Below are positions 8,178 to 18,493 of a DNA stretch of 64,000 nt, in pieces (position 1 is the first letter of the stretch; each line of letters starts with the position of its first letter). The stretch spans positions 4,216,001-4,280,000 of the forward strand of contig NZ_CP087203.1 in assembly GCF_026016325.1 (NCBI RefSeq). Reading direction: 5' to 3'. The stretch comes from Pseudomonas sp. B21-056 (GTDB lineage: Bacteria > Pseudomonadota > Gammaproteobacteria > Pseudomonadales > Pseudomonadaceae). The position numbers were made by a program, and so were the translations under genes. The notes under the pieces were generated by a model that was not told the DNA's origin, searched no databases, and saw nothing but the letters and a program-made list of their open reading frames with translations.

Positions 8178-9341
8178 ATGAGCTACCCATCCCTGAATTT
8201 TGCCCTCGGTGAAACCATCGACATGCTGCGCGACCAGGTACAGGCCTTCGTCAAGGCCGAGCTGGCGCCACGGGCAGCGCAGATCGACGTCGACAATCTG
8301 TTCCCCGCCGACATGTGGCGCAAATTCGGCGACATGGGCCTGCTGGGCATCACCGTGCCGGAAGAATACGGCGGCGCCGGCCTGGGCTACCTGGCCCACG
8401 TGGTGGCGATGGAGGAGATCAGCCGCGGTTCGGCCTCGGTCGCCCTCTCCTACGGCGCCCACTCCAACCTCTGCGTCAACCAGATCAACCGCAACGGCAA
8501 CCACGAACAGAAAACCAGGTACCTGCCGAAGCTGATCAGCGGCGAACACATCGGCGCCCTCGCCATGAGCGAGCCGAACGCCGGTTCCGACGTGGTTTCC
8601 ATGAAGCTGCGAGCCGACAAGCGCGGCGACCATTACGTGCTCAACGGCAGCAAGACCTGGATCACCAACGGCCCCGACGCCAACACCTATGTGATCTACG
8701 CCAAGACCGACCTGGAAAAAGGTCCCCACGGCATCACCGCGTTCATTGTCGAGCGCGACTGGAAAGGCTTCAGCCGCAGCAACAAGTTCGACAAGCTCGG
8801 CATGCGCGGCTCCAACACCTGTGAGTTGTTCTTCGATGACGTCGAAGTGCCGGAAGAGAACATCCTCGGTGTGCTCAATGGCGGCGTCCGAGTCCTGATG
8901 AGTGGCCTGGACTACGAACGCGTGGTGTTGTCCGGCGGTCCCACCGGGATCATGCAGGCTTGCATGGACCTGATCGTGCCCTACATCCACGACCGCAAGC
9001 AGTTCGGCCAGAGCATCGGCGAGTTCCAGCTGATCCAGGGCAAGGTGGCCGACATGTACACCCAGCTCAACGCCAGCCGCGCCTATCTATATGCGGTGGC
9101 CCAGGCCTGCGAGCGCGGCGAAACCGCCCGCAAGGACGCCGCCGGGGTGATCCTCTACACCGCCGAGCGCGCCACGCAAATGGCCCTCGACGCCATCCAG
9201 ATCCTGGGTGGCAATGGCTACATCAACGAATTCCCGGCCGGACGTCTGTTGCGTGACGCCAAGCTGTACGAAATCGGGGCCGGCACCAGTGAGATCCGTC
9301 GGATGCTGATCGGTCGCGAACTGTTCAACGAAACCCGCTAA
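8178..9341 (+). CDS. liuA: Isovaleryl-CoA dehydrogenase
   Basis: 387 residues, typical length. FAD enzyme converting isovaleryl-CoA to 3-methylcrotonyl-CoA. Shows the acyl-CoA dehydrogenase signatures [16 protein letters not shown] and [32 protein letters not shown] (read as consecutive short motifs). The catalytic Glu is in the [10 protein letters not shown] helix, the placement of isovaleryl-type enzymes rather than of other acyl-CoA dehydrogenases. First gene of liuABCD; liuB starts 11 bases later. Confidence 0.95.
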   Translation: MSYPSLNFALGETIDMLRDQVQAFVKAELAPRAAQIDVDNLFPADMWRKFGDMGLLGITVPEEYGGAGLGYLAHVVAMEEISRGSASVALSYGAHSNLCVNQINRNGNHEQKTRYLPKLISGEHIGALAMSEPNAGSDVVSMKLRADKRGDHYVLNGSKTWITNGPDANTYVIYAKTDLEKGPHGITAFIVERDWKGFSRSNKFDKLGMRGSNTCELFFDDVEVPEENILGVLNGGVRVLMSGLDYERVVLSGGPTGIMQACMDLIVPYIHDRKQFGQSIGEFQLIQGKVADMYTQLNASRAYLYAVAQACERGETARKDAAGVILYTAERATQMALDAIQILGGNGYINEFPAGRLLRDAKLYEIGAGTSEIRRMLIGRELFNETR

Positions 9342-9352
9342 CGGAGCTGACC

Positions 9353-10960
<1,608 letters not shown>

Positions 10961-10973
10961 CCGGGGAATGCCC

Positions 10974-11822
10974 ATGGACCACTTCAACACCCTCGAATTG
11001 CTGACCGACCCGCGCGGTGTCGCCACCCTGTGGTTGAGCCGCGAGTCGAAGAACAACGCGTTCAACGCCGAAATGATCCGCGAGCTGATTCTCGCGCTGG
11101 ACCAGGTCAGCAGCGATCCAGGCGTGCGCTTCCTGCTGATCCGCGGCCGTGGCAAACACTTCAGCGCCGGCGCCGATCTGGCCTGGATGCAACAGTCGGC
11201 CGAGCTCGACTACCACACCAACCTCGACGACGCCCGGGAACTGGCGGAGCTGATGTACAACCTCGCCAAGCTGAAGATTCCTACGCTGGCAGTCGTCCAA
11301 GGCGCAGCGTTTGGTGGCGCACTGGGCCTGATCAGCGCCTGCGACATGGCCATTGGTGCCGATGACGCGCAGTTCTGCCTGTCGGAAGTACGCATTGGCC
11401 TGGCGCCGGCGGTGATCAGCCCGTTCGTGGTGCAGGCCATTGGCGAACGGGCCGCCCGACGTTATGCCCTCACTGCGGAACGTTTCGGCGGACAACGTGC
11501 GAAAGAAATAGGTTTGTTGTCGGAAAGTTACCCGCCCGAAACGCTGAACGATCAAGTCGGACAATGGATCGATAACCTGTTGCTCAACAGCCCGGCGGCC
11601 ATGCGCGCCAGCAAGGAACTGCTGCGCGAAGTCGGCAACGGCGCCCTGACCCCGGCGCTGCGACGCTACACCGAGAATGCCATCGCCCGCATCCGCGTGA
11701 GCCCCGAAGGGCAGGAAGGCCTGCGTGCCTTCCTGCAAAAACGCCCGCCGAACTGGCAGGCCGAGCCGAACCTTGGCGGTTCTGAACCTGCCGCAGCGAA
11801 ACATAAGGAGCCCCGTCGATGA
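10974..11822 (+). CDS. liuC: Methylglutaconyl-CoA hydratase (enoyl-CoA hydratase family)
   Basis: 282 residues. ATG at 10974 (MDHFNT) was chosen because GGGGA at 10962-10966 is well spaced from it; ATG at 10968 is too close to that site. Hydrates 3-methylglutaconyl-CoA to HMG-CoA. Crotonase fold: first oxyanion-hole strand FSAGADLAWMQ, second VQGAAFGGALGLISACDMAI, and a catalytic Glu in LSEVRIGLAPAVI. Its stop overlaps the liuD start (ATGA, 11819-11822), indicating translational coupling. Confidence 0.93.
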   Translation: MDHFNTLELLTDPRGVATLWLSRESKNNAFNAEMIRELILALDQVSSDPGVRFLLIRGRGKHFSAGADLAWMQQSAELDYHTNLDDARELAELMYNLAKLKIPTLAVVQGAAFGGALGLISACDMAIGADDAQFCLSEVRIGLAPAVISPFVVQAIGERAARRYALTAERFGGQRAKEIGLLSESYPPETLNDQVGQWIDNLLLNSPAAMRASKELLREVGNGALTPALRRYTENAIARIRVSPEGQEGLRAFLQKRPPNWQAEPNLGGSEPAAAKHKEPRR

Positions 11823-13768
11823 GCGCCCCTGTCCTCACCACCGTGCTGGTGGCCAATCGCGGTGAAATCGCCTGTCGCGTGATGCGTACCGCCAAGGCCA
11901 TGGGCCTGACCACCGTTGCGGTGCATAGCGCCACCGACCGCGACGCCCGTCACAGCCGTGAAGCTGACATCCGGGTCGACCTGGGTGGCAGCAAGGCGGC
12001 CGACAGCTACCTGCAAATCGACAAGCTGATCGCCGCCGCCCAGGCCAGCGGCGCCCAGGCCATCCACCCCGGCTACGGTTTTCTGTCGGAGAATGCCGGG
12101 TTCGCCCGGGCCATTGAAAACGCCGGGCTGATTTTCCTCGGCCCGCCCGCCTCGGCCATTGATGCCATGGGCAGCAAATCCGCAGCCAAGGCTTTGATGG
12201 AAACCGCCGGCGTGCCGCTGGTGCCCGGTTACCATGGCGAAGCCCAGGATCTGGAGACTTTCCGTGCCGCCGCCGAACGCATCGGTTATCCGGTGCTGCT
12301 CAAGGCCACTGCGGGTGGCGGCGGCAAGGGCATGAAAGTCGTCGAGGACGTCAGCCAACTGGCCGAAGCCCTGGCCTCGGCACAGCGTGAGGCGCAGTCG
12401 TCGTTCGGCGACTCGCGGATGCTGGTGGAAAAATACCTGCTCAAGCCACGTCACGTTGAGATCCAGGTATTCGCCGACCAGCACGGCCATTGCCTGTACC
12501 TCAACGAACGCGATTGTTCGATTCAGCGCCGTCACCAGAAAGTCGTGGAAGAAGCCCCCGCTCCGGGCCTGACCCCAGAGTTGCGGCGAGCAATGGGCGA
12601 GGCCGCCGTGCGCGCAGCCCAGGCGATTGGCTACGTCGGGGCCGGCACGGTGGAGTTTCTGCTGGACTCGCGGGGCGAGTTTTTCTTCATGGAAATGAAC
12701 ACCCGGTTGCAGGTCGAGCACCCGGTCACCGAAGCGATCACCGGACTGGACCTGGTGGCCTGGCAGATTCGCGTCGCCCAGGGCGAGCCATTGCCGATCA
12801 CCCAGGAACAAGTCCCGCTGTTGGGCCATGCCATCGAAGTGCGGCTGTATGCCGAAGACCCGGCCAACGATTTCCTGCCGGCCACCGGACGCCTGGCGCT
12901 GTACCGCGAATCGGCCGCAGGACCGGGGCGTCGGGTCGACAGCGGCGTTGAGGAAGGCGATGAGATCTCGCCCTTCTACGACCCGATGCTCGGCAAGCTG
13001 ATTGCCTGGGGCGAGGACCGTGAACAGGCGCGGTTGCGGCTGTTGAGCATGCTCGACGAGTTTGCCATCGGCGGGTTGAAAACCAACATCGGCTTCCTGC
13101 GTCGCATCATCGCTCACCCGGCTTTCGCCGCGGCGGAACTGGACACCGGTTTTATCCCACGTTACCAGGCGCAATTACTGCCAGAACCGGGCGAATTGGA
13201 TGACGACTTCTGGTCCGCAGCCGCCCAGGGCTTCGCCTTGGGTCTGACGCCACAGGCACGTCCCGACGACGCCGGTTCCCCCTGGTCCGAGACCAGCGGC
13301 CTGCGCCTGGGGCTACCCAGGGAAACGACCCTGCATTTGAGCTGCGACGGCCAGGACCGGGCGCTGACACTGGACGTCCAGGCTGCAGCCGCCGAACTTC
13401 AGGGCGAATACCTGGTGATCGGACACAACGGCCTGCGCCGCAGCCACCGGGCCATTCGCCAGGGCGACAGCCTGTATCTGCACTGGCAGGGTGATCTGCG
13501 TCGCGTCGAGCGATACGACCCGCTCGCCGCCGCAGAAGCCAGCCACAGTCATCAGGGCGGCCTGACCGCCCCCATGAACGGCAGCATCGTGCGGGTGCTG
13601 GTGAGCCCCGGCCAAACGGTGGAGGCAGGCACGCAACTGGTGGTCCTGGAAGCCATGAAAATGGAGCACAGCATTCGTGCGCCCAAGACGGGTGTGATCA
13701 AGGCGCTGTATTGCCAGGAAGGGGAAATGGTCAGCGAGGGCAGCGCACTGGTGGCATTCGAGGAATAG
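11819..13768 (+). CDS. liuD: Methylcrotonyl-CoA carboxylase, biotin-carrying (alpha) subunit
   Basis: 649 residues, typical. Domain order: biotin carboxylase N-domain (VLVANRGEIACRVMRTAKAM), ATP-grasp (KATAGGGGKGMKVV; catalytic EMNTRLQVEHPVTE), biotin carboxylase C-domain, the BT linker, and a C-terminal biotinyl domain with the biotinylation site EAMKMEH near residue 615. It carboxylates its own biotin and hands it to LiuB. Last gene of the liuABCD operon. liuE, usually the fifth gene of liu operons, lies upstream next to liuR here. Confidence 0.95.
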   Translation: MSAPVLTTVLVANRGEIACRVMRTAKAMGLTTVAVHSATDRDARHSREADIRVDLGGSKAADSYLQIDKLIAAAQASGAQAIHPGYGFLSENAGFARAIENAGLIFLGPPASAIDAMGSKSAAKALMETAGVPLVPGYHGEAQDLETFRAAAERIGYPVLLKATAGGGGKGMKVVEDVSQLAEALASAQREAQSSFGDSRMLVEKYLLKPRHVEIQVFADQHGHCLYLNERDCSIQRRHQKVVEEAPAPGLTPELRRAMGEAAVRAAQAIGYVGAGTVEFLLDSRGEFFFMEMNTRLQVEHPVTEAITGLDLVAWQIRVAQGEPLPITQEQVPLLGHAIEVRLYAEDPANDFLPATGRLALYRESAAGPGRRVDSGVEEGDEISPFYDPMLGKLIAWGEDREQARLRLLSMLDEFAIGGLKTNIGFLRRIIAHPAFAAAELDTGFIPRYQAQLLPEPGELDDDFWSAAAQGFALGLTPQARPDDAGSPWSETSGLRLGLPRETTLHLSCDGQDRALTLDVQAAAAELQGEYLVIGHNGLRRSHRAIRQGDSLYLHWQGDLRRVERYDPLAAAEASHSHQGGLTAPMNGSIVRVLVSPGQTVEAGTQLVVLEAMKMEHSIRAPKTGVIKALYCQEGEMVSEGSALVAFEE

Positions 13769-13796
13769 GTATCGGCCCGTCCAGGGGCCGATCCGG

Positions 13797-14444
13797 TCAG
13801 AACCTGATGGTGGCCTGCACCACCACACCGATGATGCGGCATTGCTCGGTGTACAAGGTTTTCGGGTAAGTCGGATTGAGCGGAACCAGGTACTGCTGCC
13901 CGCTCTCTTCGATCAGTTTGCGAAAGGTTGCGTCGCTGCTGCCCGGCAACTGGGCAACCACCAGCTTGCCGGGCTCTGCCTCGATGGCCGGGTCCACCAG
14001 GATCGACATGCCTTCGGGAATGCTCAACCCGGACGGCGCGGTCATCGCATCGCCCATCACCACCAGCCAGAACGCGTCCCCTTGGGCGTGATAATCCGTC
14101 AGCTCGTAACGCGCCTGGCGATAGCGCTCGGGATCGACCTCGCGGATTTCGCCAACGTCGTGCCAGTCACTCACCGGATAGCGGAAGTACGGGTTGTACT
14201 TCTGCGCCAGGGTCATGCCCTCTTCGGTCGAGGTGTCCGGCTCGCGGATCACCATCGCCACTTCGAGAAACTCCATCCCCAATTCCTGCAGGACCCGGTT
14301 CATGTCTTCGACACTGGGCTGCCGGCGCTTGGTCAGCCAGTGGCCGACGCCGCCCTGCGACATTCCCAGACGTTCTGCGAGCACCACTTGCGTGACGCGC
14401 AGCTCCTTCATTTTGGCCTTGACCAACTCTATCCATTTATCCAT
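13797..14444 (-). CDS. LexA/CI-like repressor (HTH + S24 domain) lacking the protease dyad
   Basis: 215 residues from ATG at 14444 (MDKWIELVKAK). The N-terminal XRE helix-turn-helix (about 5-60) has VTQVVLAERLGMSQGGVGHWL. The C-terminal S24 fold keeps LSIPEGM, VDPAIEAEPGKLVVAQL and LVPLNPTYP. The catalytic Ser expected in GDSM is Ala133 (GDAMTAP, codon GCG), and the Lys expected in TFK is Arg175 (TFRK), although Lys176 follows. RecA-stimulated self-cleavage is therefore unlikely. There are no phage genes nearby. It is divergent from the small gene at 14573, its nearest candidate target. Confidence 0.85.
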   Translation of the reverse strand: MDKWIELVKAKMKELRVTQVVLAERLGMSQGGVGHWLTKRRQPSVEDMNRVLQELGMEFLEVAMVIREPDTSTEEGMTLAQKYNPYFRYPVSDWHDVGEIREVDPERYRQARYELTDYHAQGDAFWLVVMGDAMTAPSGLSIPEGMSILVDPAIEAEPGKLVVAQLPGSSDATFRKLIEESGQQYLVPLNPTYPKTLYTEQCRIIGVVVQATIRF

Positions 14445-14572
14445 GAGCGGCACGATACGTGGAGGACTCCGACCAGCAAAACACATATTGTAGTATTTAA
14501 ATTGTCGTCACAATTACGATGCGTACTATTCTGAATTGAGGATTTCAGCCCACCACGGAGAACTTCGACACC

Positions 14573-14911
14573 ATGGACACCTTCAACAAAGACGAGCCCA
14601 CCCGCCCCTTGAACACCCCGTTCCCCTCGCTACAGGATTGCCCGGCCGCCCAAAGGGCCCTGGACTATTACTTGAAACCGGGTGTTTCAGATGAACAGGA
14701 ACACCGTTTCTTCGACGTGAATCGCAATATCAATGGCGAAGAAGCCCTGGTTCACGCTTGCGACCTGCTGCGCTGTGCAGCAGCCACCGCCCACGAGTCC
14801 GCCAACCGGCTGCAGGGCTCGAGCCGGGACCTGGCATTTTCGGTGGTGCACATGATTGATCTGGCGAAAGTCATGCTTGACCGCTCCCTGGACGGCTACC
14901 CCACCCGTTAA
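14573..14911 (+). CDS. DUF6124-type small Pseudomonas protein
   Basis: 112 residues, no signal peptide or membrane segment. The composition and segments such as LDYYLKPGV and NGEEALVHACDLLRCAAATAHESANRL resemble the short Pseudomonas proteins grouped as DUF6124 (earlier DUF3077). The C-terminal half reads as two amphipathic helices. It is divergent from the S24-like repressor. Function unknown; family assignment is from memory of the pattern. Confidence 0.7.
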   Translation: MDTFNKDEPTRPLNTPFPSLQDCPAAQRALDYYLKPGVSDEQEHRFFDVNRNINGEEALVHACDLLRCAAATAHESANRLQGSSRDLAFSVVHMIDLAKVMLDRSLDGYPTR

Positions 14912-14980
14912 GCAGCGTAGAGCACGGCACCGCTGATGCGGCCGTCAGGAAATATTTTCCAATCTGCGCAATAAAAACAT

Positions 14981-15012
14981 TTGACTTGCAAATGATAATG
15001 ATTATTATTGCA
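14981..15012 (+). promoter_or_regulatory. PrrF promoter with Fur box
   Basis: -35 TTGACT (14981-14986) and -10 TATTAT (15003-15008) are 16 bases apart. GATAATGATTATTATTGCA (14994-15012) covers the -10 and matches the GATAATGATAATCATTATC Fur consensus well. Repression by Fe-Fur is expected. Confidence 0.88.
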
Positions 15013-15014
15013 TC

Positions 15015-15127
15015 AACTGGTCGCGAGATCAGTCGATAGTCCAGAAGACCTTAGGTCGGACTTCTGGAGTATCTCCTCATCAGGCTAATCACGGTTTTTG
15101 ACCCGGCACTTTGCCGGGTCTTTTTTT
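15015..15127 (+). ncRNA. prrF: PrrF iron-responsive small RNA
   Basis: About 113 nt. Begins AACTGGTCGCGAGATCAG, contains the conserved core CTGGAGTATCTCCTCATCAG followed by GCTAATCACGG used for pairing with mRNAs of iron-containing proteins, and ends with a strong terminator (GACCCGGCA 15100-15108, TGCCGGGTC 15112-15120, then T7). This matches the P. aeruginosa PrrF RNAs closely. Only one copy is present here, not the tandem pair of P. aeruginosa. The rest of the 14912-15388 gap, about 100 bases before the promoter and 260 after the terminator, shows no further feature I can name. Confidence 0.93.
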
Positions 15128-15388
15128 GTCGTTTTTTCGGCGTTGGGCTTCAGATTAATGAAGTCCTTGATGGGGTGTCATTGATTCGGTGGCGGCGACA
15201 ATTGTCCGTTTAGCAAAACCCTGCCCTACCGGCAGAAACTACCGACAGCCAGCACTTGAGAATCGGATGCGGACTCTCTAAGCTGCTTCTGCGTCCAGGG
15301 AGGACGCCCCCTGTTTGTGACGCAAATCGTCCCGACTTTTCCTTTCTTGCGTGTAAAGTAACGGCCATGGAAATCTTCTCAAGGAATC

Positions 15389-16540
15389 GTGACCGTGGCT
15401 AAATCGTCTTTTGATATCAGCGCCAATTTCGACAGCGGCAATATCCAGGTCGTGGACATCAGCAACCCGTTGCAATCGCTGCTGAAAATCCGTCCCGACA
15501 CCCGCAGCGCCCACTTCCAGTGGTTTCACTTCAAGGCCAGCGGCCTGCACGTCGGCCAGGAATATTCCTTCCGCCTGCTCAACGCCAGTCAATCGTCCTA
15601 TAACAAGGCCTGGACGGGTTACCAGACCGTCGCCTCCTACGATCACGTCAACTGGTTCCGCGTTCCCACTCAATTCGAAGGCGACTCCCTGCGTTTTTAC
15701 CTGGAAGCCGAACAGCCTCACGCCTGGTTTGCCTATTTTGAGCCCTACAGCCGTGGCCGCCATGACTGGCTGATCGAGCAGGCGCAGCACAAGGCCGGAA
15801 CCGAGCTGCTGGCCACCGGTAAAAGCGTCGAGGGACGTGATATCCAGTTACTGCGCAAGGGCAGCGGTGCCGAGGGCCGACGCAAGGTCTGGATCATCGC
15901 CCAGCAGCACCCCGGCGAGCACATGGCCGAGTGGTTCATGGAGGGCGTGATCGAACGTCTGCAGGATCAGCACGACGCCCAACTGAACCGGCTGCTGGCC
16001 AAGGCCGACCTGTATCTGGTGCCGAACATGAACCCGGACGGCGCATTCCATGGGCATCTGCGTACCAACGCCATGGGCCAGGACCTCAATCGTGCCTGGC
16101 AGGACGCAAGCCCGGAAATCAGCCCCGAGGTATTTTTCGTACAACAGCAAATGGAAAAGTACGGCGTCGATCTGTTCCTCGATGTTCATGGTGATGAGGA
16201 AATCCCCCATGTATTCACGGCTGGTTGCGAAGGCAACCCCGGCTATACGCCACGCATTGCCAAGCTCGAAGAACGCTTTCGCAGCCACCTCAAGCACCAG
16301 ACCAAAGACTTCCAGACCACTCACGGTTACACCCGGGACGAACCGGGCCAAGCGAACATGACCTTGGCCTGCAACGCCGTCGGCCAGACATATGACTGCC
16401 TTTCCCTGACCCTGGAAATGCCCTTCAAGGACCACGACGACCACCCGAACCCGCAGACCGGCTGGTCCGGCAAGCGCTCGATGCAACTGGGTAAGGATGT
16501 GCTGAGCACGGTGGCGGATATGGTCGATGAATTGCGCTGA
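15389..16540 (+). CDS. M14 zinc carboxypeptidase, cytosolic CCP-like
   Basis: 383 residues; GTG at 15389, with a second GTG two codons later also possible after AAGGA. There is no signal peptide. The N-terminal ~130 residues form a beta-rich domain (FDSGNIQVV ... FQWFHF ... YSFRLLNASQSSY) like the domain preceding the catalytic part in AGTPBP1/CCP-type enzymes. The catalytic M14 domain has the zinc motif QQHPGEHMAEWFMEG (HxxE), NPDGAFHGHLRTN, the third zinc ligand in LDVHGDEE and the catalytic Glu in SLTLEMPFKD. Probable cytoplasmic carboxypeptidase; the substrate is not known from sequence. Confidence 0.87.
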   Translation: MTVAKSSFDISANFDSGNIQVVDISNPLQSLLKIRPDTRSAHFQWFHFKASGLHVGQEYSFRLLNASQSSYNKAWTGYQTVASYDHVNWFRVPTQFEGDSLRFYLEAEQPHAWFAYFEPYSRGRHDWLIEQAQHKAGTELLATGKSVEGRDIQLLRKGSGAEGRRKVWIIAQQHPGEHMAEWFMEGVIERLQDQHDAQLNRLLAKADLYLVPNMNPDGAFHGHLRTNAMGQDLNRAWQDASPEISPEVFFVQQQMEKYGVDLFLDVHGDEEIPHVFTAGCEGNPGYTPRIAKLEERFRSHLKHQTKDFQTTHGYTRDEPGQANMTLACNAVGQTYDCLSLTLEMPFKDHDDHPNPQTGWSGKRSMQLGKDVLSTVADMVDELR

Positions 16541-16574
16541 TCCAGCGACCTGATCATCAATCTGTGTGAGAGTC

Positions 16575-16679
16575 TGTAGGAGCTGGCGAAGCCTGCGATT
16601 CTTTGATCTTGATCTTTCTCTCTGGACTCAACTGCCAGGGGAAAGATCGCAGCTTCGTTGCACTCGGCAGCTCCTACAG
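16575..16679. repeat. Class-2 intergenic palindrome (TGTAGGAGC type)
   Basis: TGTAGGAGCTGGCGAAGCCTGCGATT on the left pairs with GAAAGATCGCAGCTTCG and CGGCAGCTCCTACA on the right. Second repeat family of the window; also at 29363, 37213 and 60364. Confidence 0.85.
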
Positions 16680-16692
16680 GGGCCGGCAGGAC

Positions 16693-17235
16693 TCAAGCTC
16701 GGTCTCGACCGCGCAACATGCTGTCCAATACCTCATCCCGCCGCACCCAGCCGTGAAACAGTGCCGCCGCCAGATGCACCAGCACGGTCAGGAACAGCAG
16801 GTAGGCCAGGTACCCGTGGGCCTTGCGTAGCAGCGCAAACGTCCGTGCATCCGCCGGCAGGATCGAGGGTAGTTGCAGCGCGCTGCTGAGCATCACCGGG
16901 TCCCCCGCCGCCGAGATCATCGCCCAACCCAACAGCGGCAAGACCAGCATCAACACGTACAACAGGACATGGGAGGCCTTCGCTGCCAGCACCTGCCAGC
17001 CCGGCAGATCCGTCGGCAGTGCCGGTGGGCGCGTGGTAAAGCGCACCGCCAGGCGCACGATCACCAGCAACAGAATCGCAATGCCCAGGGGCTTGTGCAA
17101 TTGGAGCAGCCACTCGTGACGCTCGGACACCGAGGCCACCATGCCCGCGCCGATGAACAGCATGGCGATGATCATCAAGGCCATCAGCCAATGCAGCAGT
17201 CGGGCCAGTGGTGCGAAGTGACGGGGGGCGCTCAT
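16693..17235 (-). CDS. Cytochrome b561 family membrane protein
   Basis: 180 residues with four predicted membrane helices. Conserved His residues are in LARLLHWLMALM, LLQLHKPLGIAILLL, AAKASHVLLYVLMLVLPLLGW and RKAHGYLAYLLFLTVLVHL, as expected for di-haem b561/nickel-hydrogenase-type cytochrome b. It probably passes electrons from the quinone pool. Its start overlaps the stop of the catalase-like gene by four bases, so the two form an operon and b561 may be the reductant path for the periplasmic haem peroxidase. Confidence 0.88.
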   Translation of the reverse strand: MSAPRHFAPLARLLHWLMALMIIAMLFIGAGMVASVSERHEWLLQLHKPLGIAILLLVIVRLAVRFTTRPPALPTDLPGWQVLAAKASHVLLYVLMLVLPLLGWAMISAAGDPVMLSSALQLPSILPADARTFALLRKAHGYLAYLLFLTVLVHLAAALFHGWVRRDEVLDSMLRGRDRA

Positions 17236-18326
17236 GGGCGGGACTCCTGGGTGGCGGGCAACTGGCTCACTTCGCTGGTACGTCGCAGATAGGAACTGGC
17301 ATACGCGGCGGAACGTGCGGCCAGCAGCGGGTCTTCGGAACCTTCGATACCGCTGGGCAGGATCAGCGGGTCATAGTTGATGTCACGGCATTCGCCGTTG
17401 TCTTGCGCCTGGGTACTCTCCAGCACCAGCGTGCCGGCATTGAGCACCTTGCGATCGGTGGGCCAGGCCTTGCTGGCGTCATTCACCGGATCGCCAGGAT
17501 TGGCCAGGGTGATGTTCAACCGCCAGCGCAACGGCCCGACGGCGAGACGCTGGGTCAGGTCCTGCTCGAGGAAATCGGCGCCCTGGGCGGGCGTCGCATC
17601 CGCCGCGTCCGCGGTCAGCGGGACCACGCCCCAGCGCACCGCCTGACGTTGCCCGGCCGGATTGACCAGATAAAACGCATTGATGCCGTTGTAGGTTTCG
17701 GTGGCATAGCTGGCCGACGGCTTGGCGGTCTTGATCCATTGCAGGAACGGCACGGTTTCCGGGTGAGCGGCAAAGAACGCCGGCACCGCTGTCGGGTTTG
17801 GTTTCCCCGTGACGGGATCCGGTGACTGGGCCTGCTGAAACTGGTAGAACGCCTCAGGCGTGCCCACCGGGAACACCGGCATGCTGTTCATGCCGGTACG
17901 CCATTGCTGGCCGTTGGCCTGGGTGAAGCGCAGCGCCAGGCTGCGGATCGGTACGCTGCCGTCCGGCGCGTAAGGGTTACCGCTGGGCAAGGCAAAACGC
18001 CCGACGACAGGTGTTCGTGCGTCGACGAACACCTGGGCACTGGAATAGACACGCGCCTCGCCGCTGCTTTCGAAATAACCGGCGACACAGACTCCCTTCG
18101 AGTGATTGCGCCGGAAGCCCGGATGAACGCCATTGTTCTTTTCCAGCACATTGACCAGTGCTTTGGGCGTCAGGCGTTGTGGGTCAAGGCTGCCATTGAC
18201 GTAGGCAAACGCCCCGGCCAGTGCGGCAACAATCACCGCAATGCCACCCAGGCGCAGTGTCAGGCTGGCGGCACTCAGCGGCGGCCGACCCGACGCGGGG
18301 CCAGGTGAAGAAGAAGGGTCAACCAT
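17232..18326 (-). CDS. Membrane-anchored or secreted catalase-related peroxidase (SrpA-like)
   Basis: 364 residues, shorter than true catalases (about 480+), as usual for the catalase-related subgroup. The N-terminal hydrophobic segment (about residues 27-46) is an uncleaved anchor or signal. The catalytic His is in GFRRNHSKGVC, followed by FESSGEARVYSS; the proximal-haem Tyr lies near the end in the YASSYL region after YDPLILPSGIEGS. Expected role: periplasmic H2O2 or organic peroxide removal using an electron donor. Operon with cytochrome b561; divergent from the ECF sigma gene and preceded by a matching ECF promoter. Confidence 0.87.
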   Translation of the reverse strand: MVDPSSSPGPASGRPPLSAASLTLRLGGIAVIVAALAGAFAYVNGSLDPQRLTPKALVNVLEKNNGVHPGFRRNHSKGVCVAGYFESSGEARVYSSAQVFVDARTPVVGRFALPSGNPYAPDGSVPIRSLALRFTQANGQQWRTGMNSMPVFPVGTPEAFYQFQQAQSPDPVTGKPNPTAVPAFFAAHPETVPFLQWIKTAKPSASYATETYNGINAFYLVNPAGQRQAVRWGVVPLTADAADATPAQGADFLEQDLTQRLAVGPLRWRLNITLANPGDPVNDASKAWPTDRKVLNAGTLVLESTQAQDNGECRDINYDPLILPSGIEGSEDPLLAARSAAYASSYLRRTSEVSQLPATQESRP

Positions 18327-18371
18327 GACGAAGCTCCAAGGCTCAAGGCCATTTGAGGAAAGGACCCGTCA

Positions 18372-18396
18372 GACGAAGGCCCGATGGTTTTATTCC
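18372..18396 (-). promoter_or_regulatory. ECF-type promoter for catalase/b561 operon
   Basis: On the minus strand, GGAATAA (18396-18390) and CGTC (18375-18372), with 16 bases between GGAAT and CGTC. Same elements and spacing as the plus-strand promoter at 18425-18449. Confidence 0.7.
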
Positions 18397-18424
18397 CATG
18401 CCTCGTATTTATTTTTCCTGCGCT

Positions 18425-18449
18425 GGAATAATCTCGTTCGGGGACCGTC
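18425..18449 (+). promoter_or_regulatory. ECF-type promoter for the sigma/anti-sigma operon
   Basis: GGAATAA (18425-18431) and CGTC (18446-18449), with 16 bases between GGAAT and CGTC, 45 bases before the sigma gene start. The GGAA/CGTC form is classical for ECF sigma factors and implies autoregulation. Confidence 0.7.
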
Positions 18450-18493
18450 TTTCCAGTCTCACTCAGCGACGGCTCACCGGACGCCAAACGCCC

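Noticed and set aside
13797..14911. S24 repressor as the edge of a prophage or pyocin cluster
   Set aside because: Flanking genes are liuD, a DUF6124-type gene, PrrF and a carboxypeptidase; no integrase, lysis or tail gene is present.
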